Position numbers and translations under genes: made by a program | Source of the DNA: Glossina fuscipes | Taxonomy: Eukaryota; Arthropoda; Insecta; Diptera; Glossinidae | Direction: 5' to 3' | Length of the DNA: 64,000 nt | Assembly (NCBI RefSeq): GCF_014805625.2 | Contig: NW_023998465.1 | Coordinates: forward strand, 617,354 to 681,353 | Notes under the pieces: model-generated | Told to the model about the DNA's origin: nothing | Databases searched by the model: none | The model's input: the letters and a program-made list of their open reading frames with translations, nothing else | In this document: positions 44,364 through 57,900 of the stretch, piece after piece | Position numbering within the stretch: the stretch's first letter is position 1 | Layout: every line of letters starts with the position of its first letter

Positions 44364-45027
44364 TGTAAGAGTATCGTACGTACTTAGCGTAGCTTAAGGT
44401 GTTTTTATATCTTGTTGTCCTTTTCTATGTATATTATTAGTTAAGTGTAGTTTAAGTTAGAGTTAACTTTTCTTGCCTGGAAGAAATGTTAACGGTTCAA
44501 AAAGCTGATAGGTTATAGCTGGCGTTAATATCTGCTATTGGAATGAACAAAAAACTTAATATTTTAAGAACTGTTATAAACTGATGAAATGATGACGGAA
44601 TAACTTATTGAGGGAATGATTATATGAGACCTATAGATTAATTCCAGATGCTGAATGAATAATATTGCTGAAGAATGATGAAATCGATAGGTTAAGGCTG
44701 TTTAAATGAATACGCCGGATACCAAATAGGTGGGGTTACAACAAAACTACGCCGGCTTGACGAACGAGGTGCTTGATAAGTGATTTTGCAAACTGCTGGG
44801 CCGTTGAAATGAATATCAGGATTTGGACGTTGCAATTAGTGCCATGCTGTTCTCGCTGTACAGTGCAGACGCAGGTTGCAGAATTTTTGGGGAAACCAGG
44901 TAAATTGCGAATGCTGAAAAGGGCAATACCCATCAATACGCCATGCGTTCGCCCCATCGGTTCTCGAAAGGCGCAAGGCTCTTTTTCGGCCCACAATAAG
45001 ACGTAAAAGTATCACACGTACTTAGGA
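44364..45027. repeat. Pair of similar direct repeats about 635 bp apart
   Basis: 44364-44387 (GTAAGAGTATCGTACGTACTTAG) and 45004-45025 (GTAAAAGTATCACACGTACTTAG) are near-identical direct repeats. The DNA after the second copy has an AATAAA and promoter-like features that recall a short LTR. An 86-codon frame lies between them (44736-44996, minus) without recognised domains. An LTR-derived repeat is possible but not shown. Confidence 0.35.
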
Positions 45028-45695
45028 TATTTGAAGCCATTCTTACGTGTCGTTATCTTAAATCAAGCAAGTTGATAACGACCAAGAAGACTGTTCTTTC
45101 GTTCAGTCAATAAAAGGTATCAATTAATGGACTAATTTGTAAACAAAAATTATAATAGTAAGTAAAATCTTCCTTTATTTTTCCTTTATACTGCTTGTCT
45201 TAATTTTTGTTGGGTTGTTAAAAATATTTTTTATTGATCTTTTCGCTTCTATATTTCAGTAAATTATAAAACGCAGAGATCGGACAACTGAGGCGGAAGA
45301 TGATATGTTATGTGTGCTGAATATCACCACATAGAATCATAGTGGAATACGGTTTAAGACCTTAAATCTTTTCTTTATTTCGATAACATCGAAAGGTGCT
45401 AATAATAGAAGCTTGCGCACATTGGAGAGAACAAAAGCACGTACGTACATGCAACCCAGCAATTCTAGTAGGAAAGAAAACGCTTTGCGCTTCTCTCGCC
45501 TAACACAACCGCAAAGCGAAATTAAAATAGCGAGGATGTACGCTGCGCGTAGAAGAAGGCTTTTTGTCCAGTTTGTATTCTAGCAATCATTGGGGAATTA
45601 TTTTCTGAATCGAGTGAAGCATGCCTGTGCCTCGTCCACACGTTTGTCCTTTATTATCTATTCAACCTGCAATTCCAAATTTTCGCGGGGATTGA

Positions 45696-45737
<42 letters not shown>

Positions 45738-45990
45738 CAAAATCCGCTTAAGAGTTTAGCATTAATAAATTTGCGCCGGAACGGCGTTTGTTCATTAAAG
45801 TTAATTTTGGTATTATTCACTAGGCGAATTAAATACCAACGAAAACTTTAGACCTCGATATGCGTCATCAATGGGCAAATGCCTTCTCCTTGAAACCAAA
45901 TAGTGTTTTGTTTACATTAGCCTTGCAGGTTCTAACAGTTAGTCTTTTTTGAAATTTTATCGAGCAAAAACTAAATCGATTCTTATTTTG
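45028..45990. other. Noncoding stretch
   Basis: Apart from the GA repeat nothing is recognised. Confidence 0.5.
45700..45736. repeat. (GA)n microsatellite
   Basis: About 37 bp of GA repeats with one interruption. Confidence 0.9.
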
Positions 45991-46004
45991 AACATTGCTT
46001 TCAA
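45991..46004 (+). repeat. Left target-site duplication of SINE copy 2
   Basis: AACATTGCTTTCAA, identical to 46163-46176; a perfect 14-bp duplication. Confidence 0.92.
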
Positions 46005-46162
46005 TCCGCCTAAGTCGCCGAGTAGCCAAGAGTCTCGACTAACAACTCAATAGTCGTGGGTTCAAATGTCAAGTGCAGTAGAGTTTTAATAAAGCCGAAA
46101 GCTTTAGATGCTAGTGCTTTAAATCTAGCTAAATTTATAATAATGAAAATAAGAATAATAAT
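46005..46162 (+). mobile_element. tRNA-derived SINE, copy 2
   Basis: 158 bp, starting TCCGCCTAAG and ending in TAA-type repeats, between perfect 14-bp target-site duplications. The B box GGTTCAAATG is kept, while the A box is mutated (TCGCCGAGTAGC), so internal transcription is probably impaired. The tail (46093 onward, AGCCGAAAGC and ATGCTAGTGCT) matches copy 1 and the LINE 3' end, but a stretch after GTGCTTTAA is deleted relative to copy 1. The clean duplication sets the SINE's true ends. Confidence 0.9.
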
Positions 46163-46176
46163 AACATTGCTTTCAA
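46163..46176 (+). repeat. Right target-site duplication of SINE copy 2
   Basis: AACATTGCTTTCAA, matching 45991-46004. Confidence 0.92.
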
Positions 46177-49100
46177 ATACACTGGCATTATCGGTAAATA
46201 TTGGTAATACTTGCAACATTCCCACCAGTCTCTGTACCGCAAAGCAAATATAACTATTTCGAAATCTCAGGGCTTTTTGCCGTGAATGAATTTGGTCTCA
46301 CTGATTTTTTAAGAATTTAACGCATTATTTTCTGTGTTGCAAAAAACGATAACATTAAAACAGTTTTCGTTGGATGAGATGGAACATATTGTTTAACTCA
46401 GCAAGCCTAAAGTCACTTTGGATATCACGCAATGGAAAGGTGACGAAAAAGAGTATACTTAATTTCACTAAACTTTCATCATACAAAAAATTTAACGTAA
46501 AGACGAAACTTCATTAAATTGAAGTGTTCGCGCAAGAATATAAATGAGCGAAGGTACAATGATTGATTGATAGAAAAGAAAGAAAATAAATAAGAAACGC
46601 GAAAAAGTTTAGAAATTGTTAAAACGAGGTAAAAGGCAAAAAAAAGTGAATCTTCTGCGGCACCTGTAAAGAGCGTAGGAAAATATAATTTATTTTGTAG
46701 TTTTTAAACGTAATTGATTCTGTAGAAATTTATTGAAGAAGGAAAAAATAAGTAATAGCTAAACAGAAGTATGAGACAATAATTCAATGTGAAACGTCAT
46801 CAACGTGGCAAGTATAAAGACAAGGAATTCTTTTTGATGGTAACGTAAAAACAAGAAAAGAAAAATAGAAATTGTGAAATTACTGAATAACTCTGAATAG
46901 TCGATTATTGCGCTGACGTTTTCGCTAAATGTGAATTAAAAAAAAAAAATTCAATATCATATAGAACATATTTTTCTTTTTGAAGAAATGGCCATTTTGC
47001 AACAATTAAGACACCTGAATAATTATCGAAAGAAAAAGCATGCAACGATTGATTTGTGATACAAAAAAGACAAGGTATAATTGATGAATTAAGAACGAAA
47101 CGACATTTTATTACTTTGTTATTACTTTGTTATGAACATTATTTTTTCTTCTGAATAAAAAGCTTGCAATTTTTGCCTGTAAAAAGAAACTAATATAATA
47201 AAAAAAAAAAAATTGTTTTTAATTTTCATTTAAAACATACACTATTTTAATCTACAAAGAACAAATATATTGTCGCTTGGTTTTTTTTATTAAATGCGCG
47301 ACAATATATAATATTAATAGCTACAACATATAATAACGCTGCAATCATTGCCAGTATCTAGATGACTTGAGTTGGATGGCTTTATACATTTTCTTCTATA
47401 TATTTAATATTGTATTCCGGCGAATAAAACAGACAAACAAGTTTTTTCTTTTGTATATAAGAGATGAGTCAAGAATATTAACAATTTTTTTTTTTCTTTT
47501 GCTATGGGAGGAAGACAGATTTAGAGAAGTCTTCGGACTCAAATTCGGGGTCCTTCATAGACATAGTAGGTCGAAGAAGACTAATATATAGGGCGTGTAG
47601 TGAAATTTCTAGGGCTTAGGGTACGCCCAATCGGTAGGTTAGTTTCCGTCCGTCGCGTGTTCGTTTAAGTACGTGCCATTAAGTGTAAATATATGAGGAG
47701 TGTCCGAGAGCCAAAATATAATTCTCTAATGGTCTAGTGATATATTTGATAGTGATAGGTTTTTCGATAGTTTTGCATACGCTCTAAGCACATTACCGTA
47801 ATAATGGGAAGAGTAAGCTATTGTTCTAAAATTTGTGGTAGAGAATGAGGCTTCAATGTGATAATAAGCGTGACCGGTCCAAACAAATATTTTAGCGAAA
47901 ATATATAGGAGACTTGCAAACACGTACTATCTAAACCTTATTCTCGTCTTTGGAAGAAAATTGGTTAACACTTCTCCGGATTTTACAACGTTTGATTGTG
48001 TTGAGCAAAGAAATTAGGTTAAATTTACTTTATAATACCATTTTGAAAGCGATAAAGCTTTGTAGGCTGATGAAAATATTTGTGGAGGGTCTTTAAAAAA
48101 AGATTTTTCAAAACTAGGACAAAGTTAGTCAAAATTATGTGAACGTTTCGGTGTCAAATATTGCCCAAAAGACTGCACTGAACCTTTCGTACAAAGCTGT
48201 ATACAAAAAAATCGCGATATTTCATTATCACACGATTTACGAAACAAAAAGAAATTGAACCCTTTTAACGGCATTAACACAGTAATAGGTCAAAACCATT
48301 GTGATCGAAGGTGAACAAAGCTGCCAAGCTGTAAAGACGAATGTAACCCAGCGCCATATGATATATTGCTGTAACCTGATGCACCGCTGCACTTCAACCA
48401 CTGCTATCAACCGCAAGGATTGAGGGAGCTTAATTGGCAATCCACCACATTGGCGGGGCACGACTGCGCCTGACTACCACATCGCTGAATTGAAAAGACG
48501 CCTTGAAAATTCCTTAGCTTAGTCTTTCGCTCAGAAATAAGCAAGTTCTACAATGATGACATTATGGATTTATTAAAAAAATGAGAAGATGTTATGAATC
48601 AAAATGGTACTTATTTGGCTCAGTAAAATTTAAGGAAAATGGCTTTGAATTTTAGCGGGAAAACGAACCCTAATATTTACGAAAGACACATCAATATGAA
48701 AGAAGATATCTTATACGCACATCATCACGTGCCCACAAAAACGTTATATCTTTCGAAAACATCTGTTAAAATTCGCAACAAAAGTCGATAAAATAAATCA
48801 ATTAAAGAAAAAAAGTCATTTGCGTTCCACTGCGGAATATTGAACGTTATAGCCGGTCGATGGAGAGTGAAGGTATAATTAATGTAAAATGTAAAGAGAG
48901 TCGCTGAGAAAGCTGTAAACTAGAGGTTCTATGTGGTTCGAAGCAGTGACTGTTTCCGAAAAGTCAATTTTTAGCATTACTTAAGCCCTTGAATATCTAA
49001 GAGATTGTTTGAAACAGTAAAAAAAACAAATTAACTTTAGAGAGCAGCACCATCCTTTAACACTTTACAAAGTCTTTCGTGGTATCTTTTTTTTACAATT

Positions 49101-49775
49101 TTGGTAACGGAACCATATTTGCTTTAAAGGAAACTCCCAACAATTCACGGTTTCCTATGACCTCGCACATGATAATAACACTGGCCCATAATATCAGAAT
49201 TTTCGCCACCAAATTTTCTTTGAAATGCTGTTGTCACTGTTCAGTAGGTGATGATATCTCTATATTCTTTCTTCATAAGCGATTGTTGTCCGATTTTCAA
49301 TCTGTTTGCCATAGTGTTGATTAGTCAACGATCAATTTTGAGGCTTGTTGAATTACGAACTTGTTATATTTTGGTCAACTTTTTGACGGTATTTATTTCC
49401 CTGCAATTTGTTTCACTCACATCTTCAACTAGCTCAAGTTCCTCAAGTCCATTCGAATTCGCCATTACAGATGGATATGAGCAGCCGCGCAATCGTTTTC
49501 AAATTTTTTAACTTTTACATTTGTATTGATTAAGTTTGAATTAAAAACGTTATTTTTCAATCTACAGTAATTACCATTAGTAAATAGGATAGTGTGCATG
49601 TACAATAGCACTTTAAACTGTTTCTACGGTAACCATTGACGCTATTCTCATTATGAATTTAGTTCGCCCTTTTTGGAATTCTTATACGTTCTTCGTAAAG
49701 TACATTTAAAGTAGCGCGTTTAATCGATAGTAACGTATGTGCGGGCAATCATATTAGCTTTTTTATACAATATTA
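46177..49775. other. Noncoding stretch
   Basis: AT-rich, with short frames of no protein character. No transposon, RNA gene or exon recognised. Confidence 0.5.
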
Positions 49776-50580
49776 AGTTTGTCCGGAAGTTTTTTGCAGT
49801 TTTTCACTACGAAAAAAGATAATTTTTATTATATAAGAAATAAATTTCACTTATATTTGCTATTTTTTTCAATAATCGGTTGCCACTTTTCAGGCAATTT
49901 CATTATGCCTTCTTTATAAAATTTCTTATCTTTTGCAGCAAAAAAATTTTCTATATACAAATTTATACTGCCATCTGAATTGCCAGATAAAGAATCTTGC
50001 AGAGAACGAAATAGAAGGTAATGTTGATGGCGTAATGCCAGGACTATATGGTGAATGTGATAATAATTCCCAGCCAATTTTTGACCAGTGAGGGAAGAAG
50101 TATGATGTCTTGCATTGTCGTGATGAAAAACAATATTTTATCGGTTAACCGCTTCTACATGTTTTTGCTGCAAGGCCTCATTTAATTTGTTAGCTGTTCG
50201 CTGTGTACCTCGGAATTAATGGCTTTGTTATGCCACAGAAGCTCATAATATACAATTCCTTTATAAACCCACCGAAATGACAGCGAAATCTTCTTTTCGC
50301 GAATATCAGATTTGGGTGTTTTTGGAAATGGCTCTCTAGATTTTGAACATGATTTGTTGTGTTGCACACATTTTTAGAGTATCCACTTTTCATTAGCAAT
50401 TACATTTCTCCTCAGAAATGGATTGTTTTGGTCTCGTCTTAACAAGCGTTTCGCATGAATTAAGTTTTTCTGGAATCTCATAAACCGTTGTGTCGATGTG
50501 TATGTGTTGGCCGTCATCAAAGTTATGTAGTGTGATCGCATACTATTGTACGCATCCACTTGAAATGTGACAGAATTTGT
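49776..50580 (-). mobile_element. Mariner transposase remnant (minus strand)
   Basis: Minus-strand frames give, in order, LIHAKRLLRRDQNNPFLRRN, VIANEKWIL (first catalytic block, with D replaced by N: the family has GDEKW), FRWVYKGIVYYELLWHNKAI, FHHDNARHHTS in a frame-shifted stretch (second catalytic block, aspartate kept), YHLLFRSLQDSLSG, and a tail EKWQPIIEKNSKYK ending at 49847. About five frame changes and stops. TTGTCCGGAAGTTTTTTGC near 49785 may be the 3' terminal repeat; the 5' end is missing. Inactive. Confidence 0.75.
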
Positions 50581-53500
50581 GTGACTTCACCATAATCCAT
50601 TTGGTAAAATAAAAATAAAATTTATGTCACACTTCACCAGGGTGAGTATTGCATTTCGTAATGCAATACGATGCCGCATGTAAACAATTATAATTCTGCT
50701 TAGATAAGAATAATTTAATGTAAAAATTAAGTATAAATAGTGCCAAAGAAAATAACGAAATTCAGTTGTCATCAAACAATTCAACTTAGCGTTTAACTCG
50801 CTGAAAATACAAGGCCTTCAATCCGCCTGAAGCATAAAGATTAGGGACCGTCTCTTGCCGAGACTTATCGGCATTATAAGAGACGAAAAGACTTGGCGCA
50901 CTGAAGCCGACCAGCTTAGGGGTAGACTGGGCTTCCATCATTAAACATCATTAAATTACATTCATTACAGTTATTTGGCCTATCAGAACACCGTAAAGCT
51001 TTCAAAAATTTGCCTAACGAAATTTTGGAAACCAATTTTGGAAAGTGCGTTATGCTACAGCGTTAGCTCAATTCATAGAACTTATTTCTTTATGTACTTC
51101 TGCAGCTTTTCGGATTTTTTTTTAAATAAAAAAATGAGATATGTCTTATACGCTCACTATTAGTTTCATATTAAAAATTGCGCCTCACTACTATAATAGA
51201 ACCAACCGCTTTTAAATCTTTTTACAAAATAAACTTAAACCTGCTCTACAAAACTATGTATAAGCATGTATAAGTTAACGTTAAAACTGACGTCGGGAAA
51301 CATCCGCAAGAATTTTCTGGACTACTTGATATTTTTCATGTCTATTGAAAGCGTTTTTCTTTTCCACCGAAAAATAGTGGCCACCCGACAATTCGTTATG
51401 AAGTTTATATGCGTCGCCGTAGTGGCTTTATTTTCTTTTGTTTCGGAATACACTCATTTTAAAAAGAAGAAACAGCTCCAATACAACATAAACTGAGAAC
51501 AAATCTGTTTTCAAGTGTTATTTGCGTGTTAATCTTGCGGTAGAGGAGAAACAGCAGTAAAAAAATACCGTGTATTCTATGAGTGTCTTTACGGTACAGA
51601 TTAGAAAAAATTGACTATGCCCGTCCAATTTATATTTATATAATGTAACTTATAGAATACCAAGACTTAATTTTTTTATTTACTTTTTTTTAAATGAACG
51701 CAATGATTGTACAACATTGGACCACAACCGCCCTCATTCATCTTTGATGACTTTTAGCAGTCAATAGCGCAAAATATTTTTGTGTTCTAAATACATTGTT
51801 TTTGGTTTCGTTTGTTCGTTTTTTCAGCTTTTTTATGAGCGTCATTTATAGTTTAGATGTCATTTGTGGAGTGCTCACTTTTGGCTTCATGGTCAACTAC
51901 ACACTGCTCTCCGTAATTCTCCCCGCATAATGTCATCGCCTAACTGAATCATTTCTTCCGTGAGTGGTTTAGTCATCAATCCTTTCGATACCGAAATTTT
52001 TATTGTAACCTAAGAATGGTTATGCGCAGGTGAAAAGTCCGAATTTCACCAATTTTCGCATAGTCTTTCGTGATGGTTGTTTATATATTTGAATACGTTT
52101 TAGATAACGTTTTCAGCTCATGAATTTGCACTTATGTTGATTAAAACTGGTGTAGTTTTTTACATTAGCTTGGGAAGCATACTAATCGTGTATGCAAATG
52201 TCTTTTGGGTTGAGGAGTTGTGTGCACGAACGTGTATGTAATTATGTATGCAGTAATATTATATATAGTATGTAAAGCTGTGAGCTTTACAACAGAGTTT
52301 CACAAAAAAAGCAGGTATTACATGCATGTTTACATTTGTATGAAATGAAGTGCGTTTTTTTTGAATATCTTCTTTGAAAGGAATCATAGTTTGTCTTCAT
52401 AAAGCGCAGCTATGAATTTCTTCCTCGTAATCCAAAAAACTTTTTTTCGTGCCAGGTGAAGGCCAGTGTAATTAAATTTAAATAGAGAAATTTTTTAAGG
52501 GGAAATTTTAGTCTATCTCGATGCGATTTATGTTTGAGCAAGTGGTTCAGATTGTGTGTAAATGTGTGATCATAAGAATAGGAATACGTTGTCCATGACT
52601 TTGAATGGCCAAGAATGCAGTACAGTGTAAATTTTGTTCTTGGATGTATACGTTGGAAACGTACTGATGTCAATAAAAATATACTAATGCAAATTTGTAT
52701 TGTAAGTCTTTGTAATGTTAGTTATGTTTATAAACCGAATGTTTTTTGTGAACGTATAGTACATCAGATAATTTTGATCTACCTGTGTGTATAGGTAATA
52801 ATCGGTCAAAAAGTCCCGCAAATCAAAGTTGCAGTGACGTTACTTTCGCTTTTTTCTCTTGTTTTCTATCGAAAACAGTAGTGTCTCGTCAGTTTGTTGA
52901 TTTTGCACTAAGTCATACGGAGGCAGGCGACGCTGAACACCGGCGTGGTGAAAGCCTGAAAAGGGAGCTTATACCTCAAAGGCTGAAAAGCACGAAAAAT
53001 GCTTGACAATTAATTTCGGCAATCGAAAAATGAAATCGCAAAAGAAATTGCCTAAATTAAGTAAGGTTGGAATTGTTACTCCGCCCACCAGTCTGAAGAT
53101 GTGTTACCTCCTCCTATTATTAGCAAATTTAAAATGCTCCTTCAGGTAAAGACATTTAGATCAAATGATGGGGTGATTACAGAACCTGAAATGCGTTTTA
53201 TGGGTTTCAACAAACCGTTTTATAAGAAAAGCAATGAAATGTTAAGGAAGCATTGAGCTATATCGTTTTCGAAGAAGGCTGGTGAATTATATTTAAGTTT
53301 TGCAAAATGAAATGCCTTTCCTTTCCTATTATCTTACGTGAATTTATAATTTGCACGTCTAGGTAGTTTGTAAAAGGAAAATTTGAACCACGCAACTATT
53401 TTCATACATTTGTATCTATGTCTACCTACAAGAAAGTTTTGCTACATATAAGCTTAAAAGCCTTAGTCATTCTTTAAGAATTTTTTTTTTCATTCTCATT

Positions 53501-56500
53501 TTGTTTTGCATTAATATTTTCACACTGCTCTCTATGTTTTGCTTATTTTCTTTCTTCGACCATAATGCCTTCGAATTTTAAATACTTTTGTCGAAATATC
53601 AGCATATACAGATACGTAAATACGCGTGCGTTTAGTTTGTATAAAATTTTTTATGATGATTTTGGTTAAATGCCAAAATGATGCGTTTTTTGTTTTACAT
53701 TTAGTTAACTGAGTAAAATCAGCAAAAAAAAAACCAACAGCGATGGCGGAAAACAATTAAATCTCAGGCGCACGTCAGGAAATGAAGATGATAATTAATA
53801 AATACAGTGTAATGTGTTTCCATTTCTTAATTAGAAATAATTTCGTTTGACGTTTTCTTTAAAAGAAGAAAAGGTAACGGATTTGTCTTACGTTTCACTA
53901 TAACAGTGCGTATGAGCGATTTGCACAAAGAATGTATGCGAGTTCAAGTTTATAACAAGCATCAATACGTGGCTGAAAACTTATCAGAACCTCCACATAT
54001 TCTATAATAAAATATTTCGTTAAAAGGAAAATTGTATTTATAAATGTTAAGACCCACACGACACATAAAGACAACATGGTGATCACATGCTTAACATTTT
54101 TGTTTAGCTTATTTTTGTAATATCTTTTACGCACCACCGATGAATTGAAGTGTGCTAACTTTGTGATTCTGTCATAGACGTCACAGAAAGCGTACATATT
54201 CTTGATTCTTGACGGACACAAGTGGGATTGAATAAATTTAGACACAACCATCTTTTCCCCCGTCCTCCTAGTAGCGAAACTTTCATTTTAACAAGAAATA
54301 TAATTTGGAACGTATACTTTTACTTTATATCAATATAAGTTATAAGCAATAACGTTCGGATAGGTTGATAGTTTAGGAAAACGTTGCTTATGGCTAGAAA
54401 AAAAGGGTTAAATGGGCTTAAACGAGTATTGGAATGTTTGCAATAAATATAAAGAATGAAGACTTTAAAATTTTTGTTGGACATGGCGAATATTTAAAAT
54501 TCGCCATAAGACGAATGCTTCTTTTTTATTTGCGTATATTAATAAAGTGCTCACTTACCCCCTTCCGGTTCTGAATCATCAATATAAATCATATTTTTGT
54601 TAAAATTTGTGGCAATGTACTCCTCTCAGATCTACGTCTTCGCTTAAATCCGTTTAAACATTTAAACTTTGTTCTGCATTTGTTTATATATTAATCGTGT
54701 TTACCGCTAACACGTAATCTGTATCTCATGTGTTGCTCTTACATTTACTTATGTTATCGCTTTACTTTCGCTTATATAGCTTTTATATAGTTTTAAAATA
54801 ATTTTTAATATCAATATTTTTTATTGACTTCCTTGTATACATTTTGCATTAATTTTTTTTTAATCAAATTATTTATTGAGCGTTCAAGTTGTTACTAATA
54901 ATTTATTTGAGAAAGAACGTTCTTCAGCATTGTTAGTTTCGCGCAATAACTAGCAGTCCCCTGGTACATTTCTCCGTTTGTTGATGACTTGGCTAGCTGC
55001 TTGGGTGTTTTTGTTGCAGCTTGCTTGTATGTGTTAGTTTTATAATTTTCTCTCTCTCGCTTTTTGTCAAATTAAATGTTGCTGCTTTATTCGTTACGCG
55101 GTCGGTCGTTTGCTTTATCTTTTAAATTTGAAACAAAAATGTCTAAAAATACGAAAAAAATGAAGAGAGAGCAGAACAAGGTAAGAAAGTAGGAAAATTA
55201 GAGTATGAAAGAACATCAAAAGAAAATTAATAAATAAATTTAAACACAAGTAAGAGAAAATTATTGTCTGGTAATATCATCATTGTTAAGACATAGTACA
55301 TTGGTGTTGATTCAAACTGAACCGTTCGAAATAAAATAAAATGGAAAAGAATTAAATTTTTTTTGCTGTTCGTTTTATATATGTTGGCTTCATACACCTG
55401 TTGCCACAGTTTATCAGTGATATGAACAGATCGCATAAACGCACAAACAAAGACCGCACAAAAACAGGTTTAAGTGTAGCTATAAACAATAGTTTTCGCA
55501 ACATAGATTTATTTTTACGCGGTGAATAGAGACCGCACAAACTCACGAACAAAGACCGCCCAAAAAGAGGTTTGAGTGTACAGTTGAGTACTGATCGACG
55601 CACTTTTTCGACCATTCTATTGAAAAAAATTCAAATTTTTACAATTTTTCGACAAAACTCGCTGAGTAATAACACCTTATTATTCTAAACTCGTGTAAAA
55701 AATTTTGTACGGCTGTGATAATTTTTGAATCTCCTCTCATGTAACCATTTCTACGAAAACTGAATCTACATATGGTAAAGTGATATAATTTTCAATATTT
55801 AATGAAAATTTTCTCATAATAGTAAATTGACATAGTCAAATTTACTGTGCTCGGGCTACGTAAGCCTATTTTCTGGATACTAGCGTATATAAGAATTCTC
55901 AGGAAATGTAAATCCTTACATGACAAAAACACCTAATTGCTAATGTTGTACGAAGAAAATTTGTAATTTGACATAAAAATTAAGTGAATCAAATTTAAAC
56001 CGCCTGGGGCGATTTCTTGGACACCACTCCATACAAATTTCTTATGAATAGGGGTTATCATGAAAGAGAAAGCTGAATTTCTGGTTTTTTGTGATGAAAT
56101 GTGATGTTTTGGACATCCTCCAATATGTGCGCTATTACAGAAAGTGTGTCTTTGCAAAAAAATGATGTGCAATTTTGGGTGATGAGGTGATGCAGGGAAT
56201 CTAATGGTCCGCCTTGCCCGCATATAATGTTCTGACTTGCTTTTTTTTTGAGAGGCTAATAAATAAGAGATATGCTTTGTAACAATTTATTTGCAACTTT
56301 TTAAAAATATCTCTCTTCTAAATTTTTTAAAGAGGGAAGAAAATTTGTATCCGGTTTTGATCTAAAAAAAGCAGGGGAATGTTTCTTATCTACGTTTGAA
56401 TTCATAAAAGAACATTTCATTCTAGTGACAGTTTTTACAACTCTACAATTGCTTTTGTGAAAGAACACAATATCTGAATGTAGTGGTTATAATAAGCGAG

Positions 56501-57239
56501 GAGCAGTTACCTAATCTGCTGATGGGCTATAAGTGATGCTGAGGTTAGTGCGACAAAATTTGAGAGAAAAACACAGATGTCGGTAGCGCGAATATTTGAT
56601 CTACTAAAAGAAGACAGAAAAACACGCGGCAAGGAAATGATCTTGATTTACAGAGTTTTAGTAGGCTAACATCTGTCTTAAGCAGCTTAACTTAACAAAC
56701 ACAAACCTGCTTCTGTGAGCGAATGGGAATTTTTCTTTTAATTCCTGACACTATTCAGTTATTCCGACTTATACACTATTGAAAAGAATATTCTGAAGAT
56801 TTCTTGTGTCGCGCCACGAATTAAATTCATTTACGACTTTATATAACTTGCGTTCCCATGAAGATTTGGAGAGCTTGCGATACAGATGTTCACTAGTGTC
56901 AGCTTCACGTTCAATCCAAGAATGGTTCCGACCGGCTTGCTAACACATCCGCAGCTAATAAAATTTACTCCAGTGTAATTTAGAATAAATGGGAAATAAA
57001 TTGGAAATAATAGGCGCTTGCATATATTTTGGTCAGCGACATCAATTGGTGAAAATAAAGTATTAACGTATTAAATTCAATCATCAAACATTTTTAGAAG
57101 TTTATAGCAATCTTGCTCTATCATATCCCATTTTTGCAATTTTGGTTTCAAAAGTTTAAAAATCGTTATTTCGATATCAATAAGTAAGAAAGCCCGGGAG
57201 GACCAAAAAAGTTCGAGAACAATAAATTGTAACACTTAT
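50581..57239. other. Long noncoding stretch
   Basis: AT-rich DNA with no gene recognised. Points of note: a small hairpin (GTATTGCAT and its complement, 50646-50669), a SINE-like start near 50822 that was not accepted, and an imperfect 100-bp tandem duplication at 55424-55582. Short frames elsewhere lack protein character. Confidence 0.5.
55424..55582. repeat. Imperfect direct duplication, period 100 bp
   Basis: Segments 55424-55482 and 55524-55582 are similar, sharing CAAACAAAGACCGC and AGGTTT.AGTGTA. On the minus strand both copies read LKP.F.RSLFV.LC.L, so an 87-codon frame holds a repeated peptide. Conservation of the frame across the two units may reflect a short coding repeat or simply a recent duplication. 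Confidence 0.5.
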
Positions 57240-57900
57240 TGGACGAAAACCTAACTCAAACTCTCGCAGAACCTCTGGAACTGGAAATATCCAAAAGAAG
57301 GGAAATGGCGTACGAATTGATATAAAGTGACATTTCGAACTGTTTCATTGCTAACCGAATAAAAACAAGAAGAGTTCCTTATAGTGTCTTGTGACTGGCC
57401 CTGAAAAGCAAATTTACTACCACAATCCGAAACCCAAAAAGTCATGGGTTAGCTCAGGAGAGCCATCCACTTCGACACGGATGCGGAATATTCGGTCATG
57501 TGTAGTGCATCATGAGCTGCTAAAGCCGAATGAAAGTTAATTGAACAATATGAGCGATGTATTGTTGCAAAAAAGACAACCAAAAGCTATTAAGTGATGA
57601 AAAGTCATCCTCTTGCATGACAACGCTGGGCCCAGAGTTCTCAAGGAACACTGTTGCAGCCAACATGCTCACAAGACATAGGGTCTTCTGATCCATTTAT
57701 TCAAATCAATGAAGTATGGCGTAGCTGGCACGAGATTTCGAACTGCTGAGGAAGTACGCAAGAAACTAACACGTTATCGTCATGTTGCCGAAAAGATGGG
57801 AAAAAGTTGTAGAAAATGAAGGAAAATATTTTGATCAACATACATTGTATCAATTTTTCTCAATAAATGGCTTTTATCAAAATTATCAAAATGTATGCAA
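57240..57900 (+). mobile_element. Mariner (mellifera-type) transposase remnant
   Basis: Plus-strand frames give YYHNPKPKKSWVSSGEPSTS, VVHHELLKPNES, LLHDNAGPRVLKEH (with the second catalytic aspartate), FKSMKYGVAGTRFRTAEEVR and VVENEGKYFD. This is the normal order of a mellifera-subfamily transposase from the middle to the C-terminus. Stops and frame changes separate the parts; the N-terminus and terminal repeats were not found. Closest in style to the scrap at 1640-1890. Confidence 0.75.

Noticed and set aside
50646..50669. Hairpin GTATTGCAT/ATGCAATAC as a regulatory element
   Set aside because: A 9-bp stem is expected by chance in AT-rich DNA of this length; no context supports a function.
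50820..50960. A further SINE copy starting TCCGCCTGA
   Set aside because: Only about ten bases of the head match, there is no A or B box after it, and the faint tail similarity (AAGCCGA..AGCTTAG) is too weak. No target-site duplication was found.
52785..53006. A 73-codon plus-strand frame with charged C-terminus
   Set aside because: No start context, splice sites or similarity to known families that I can recognise.
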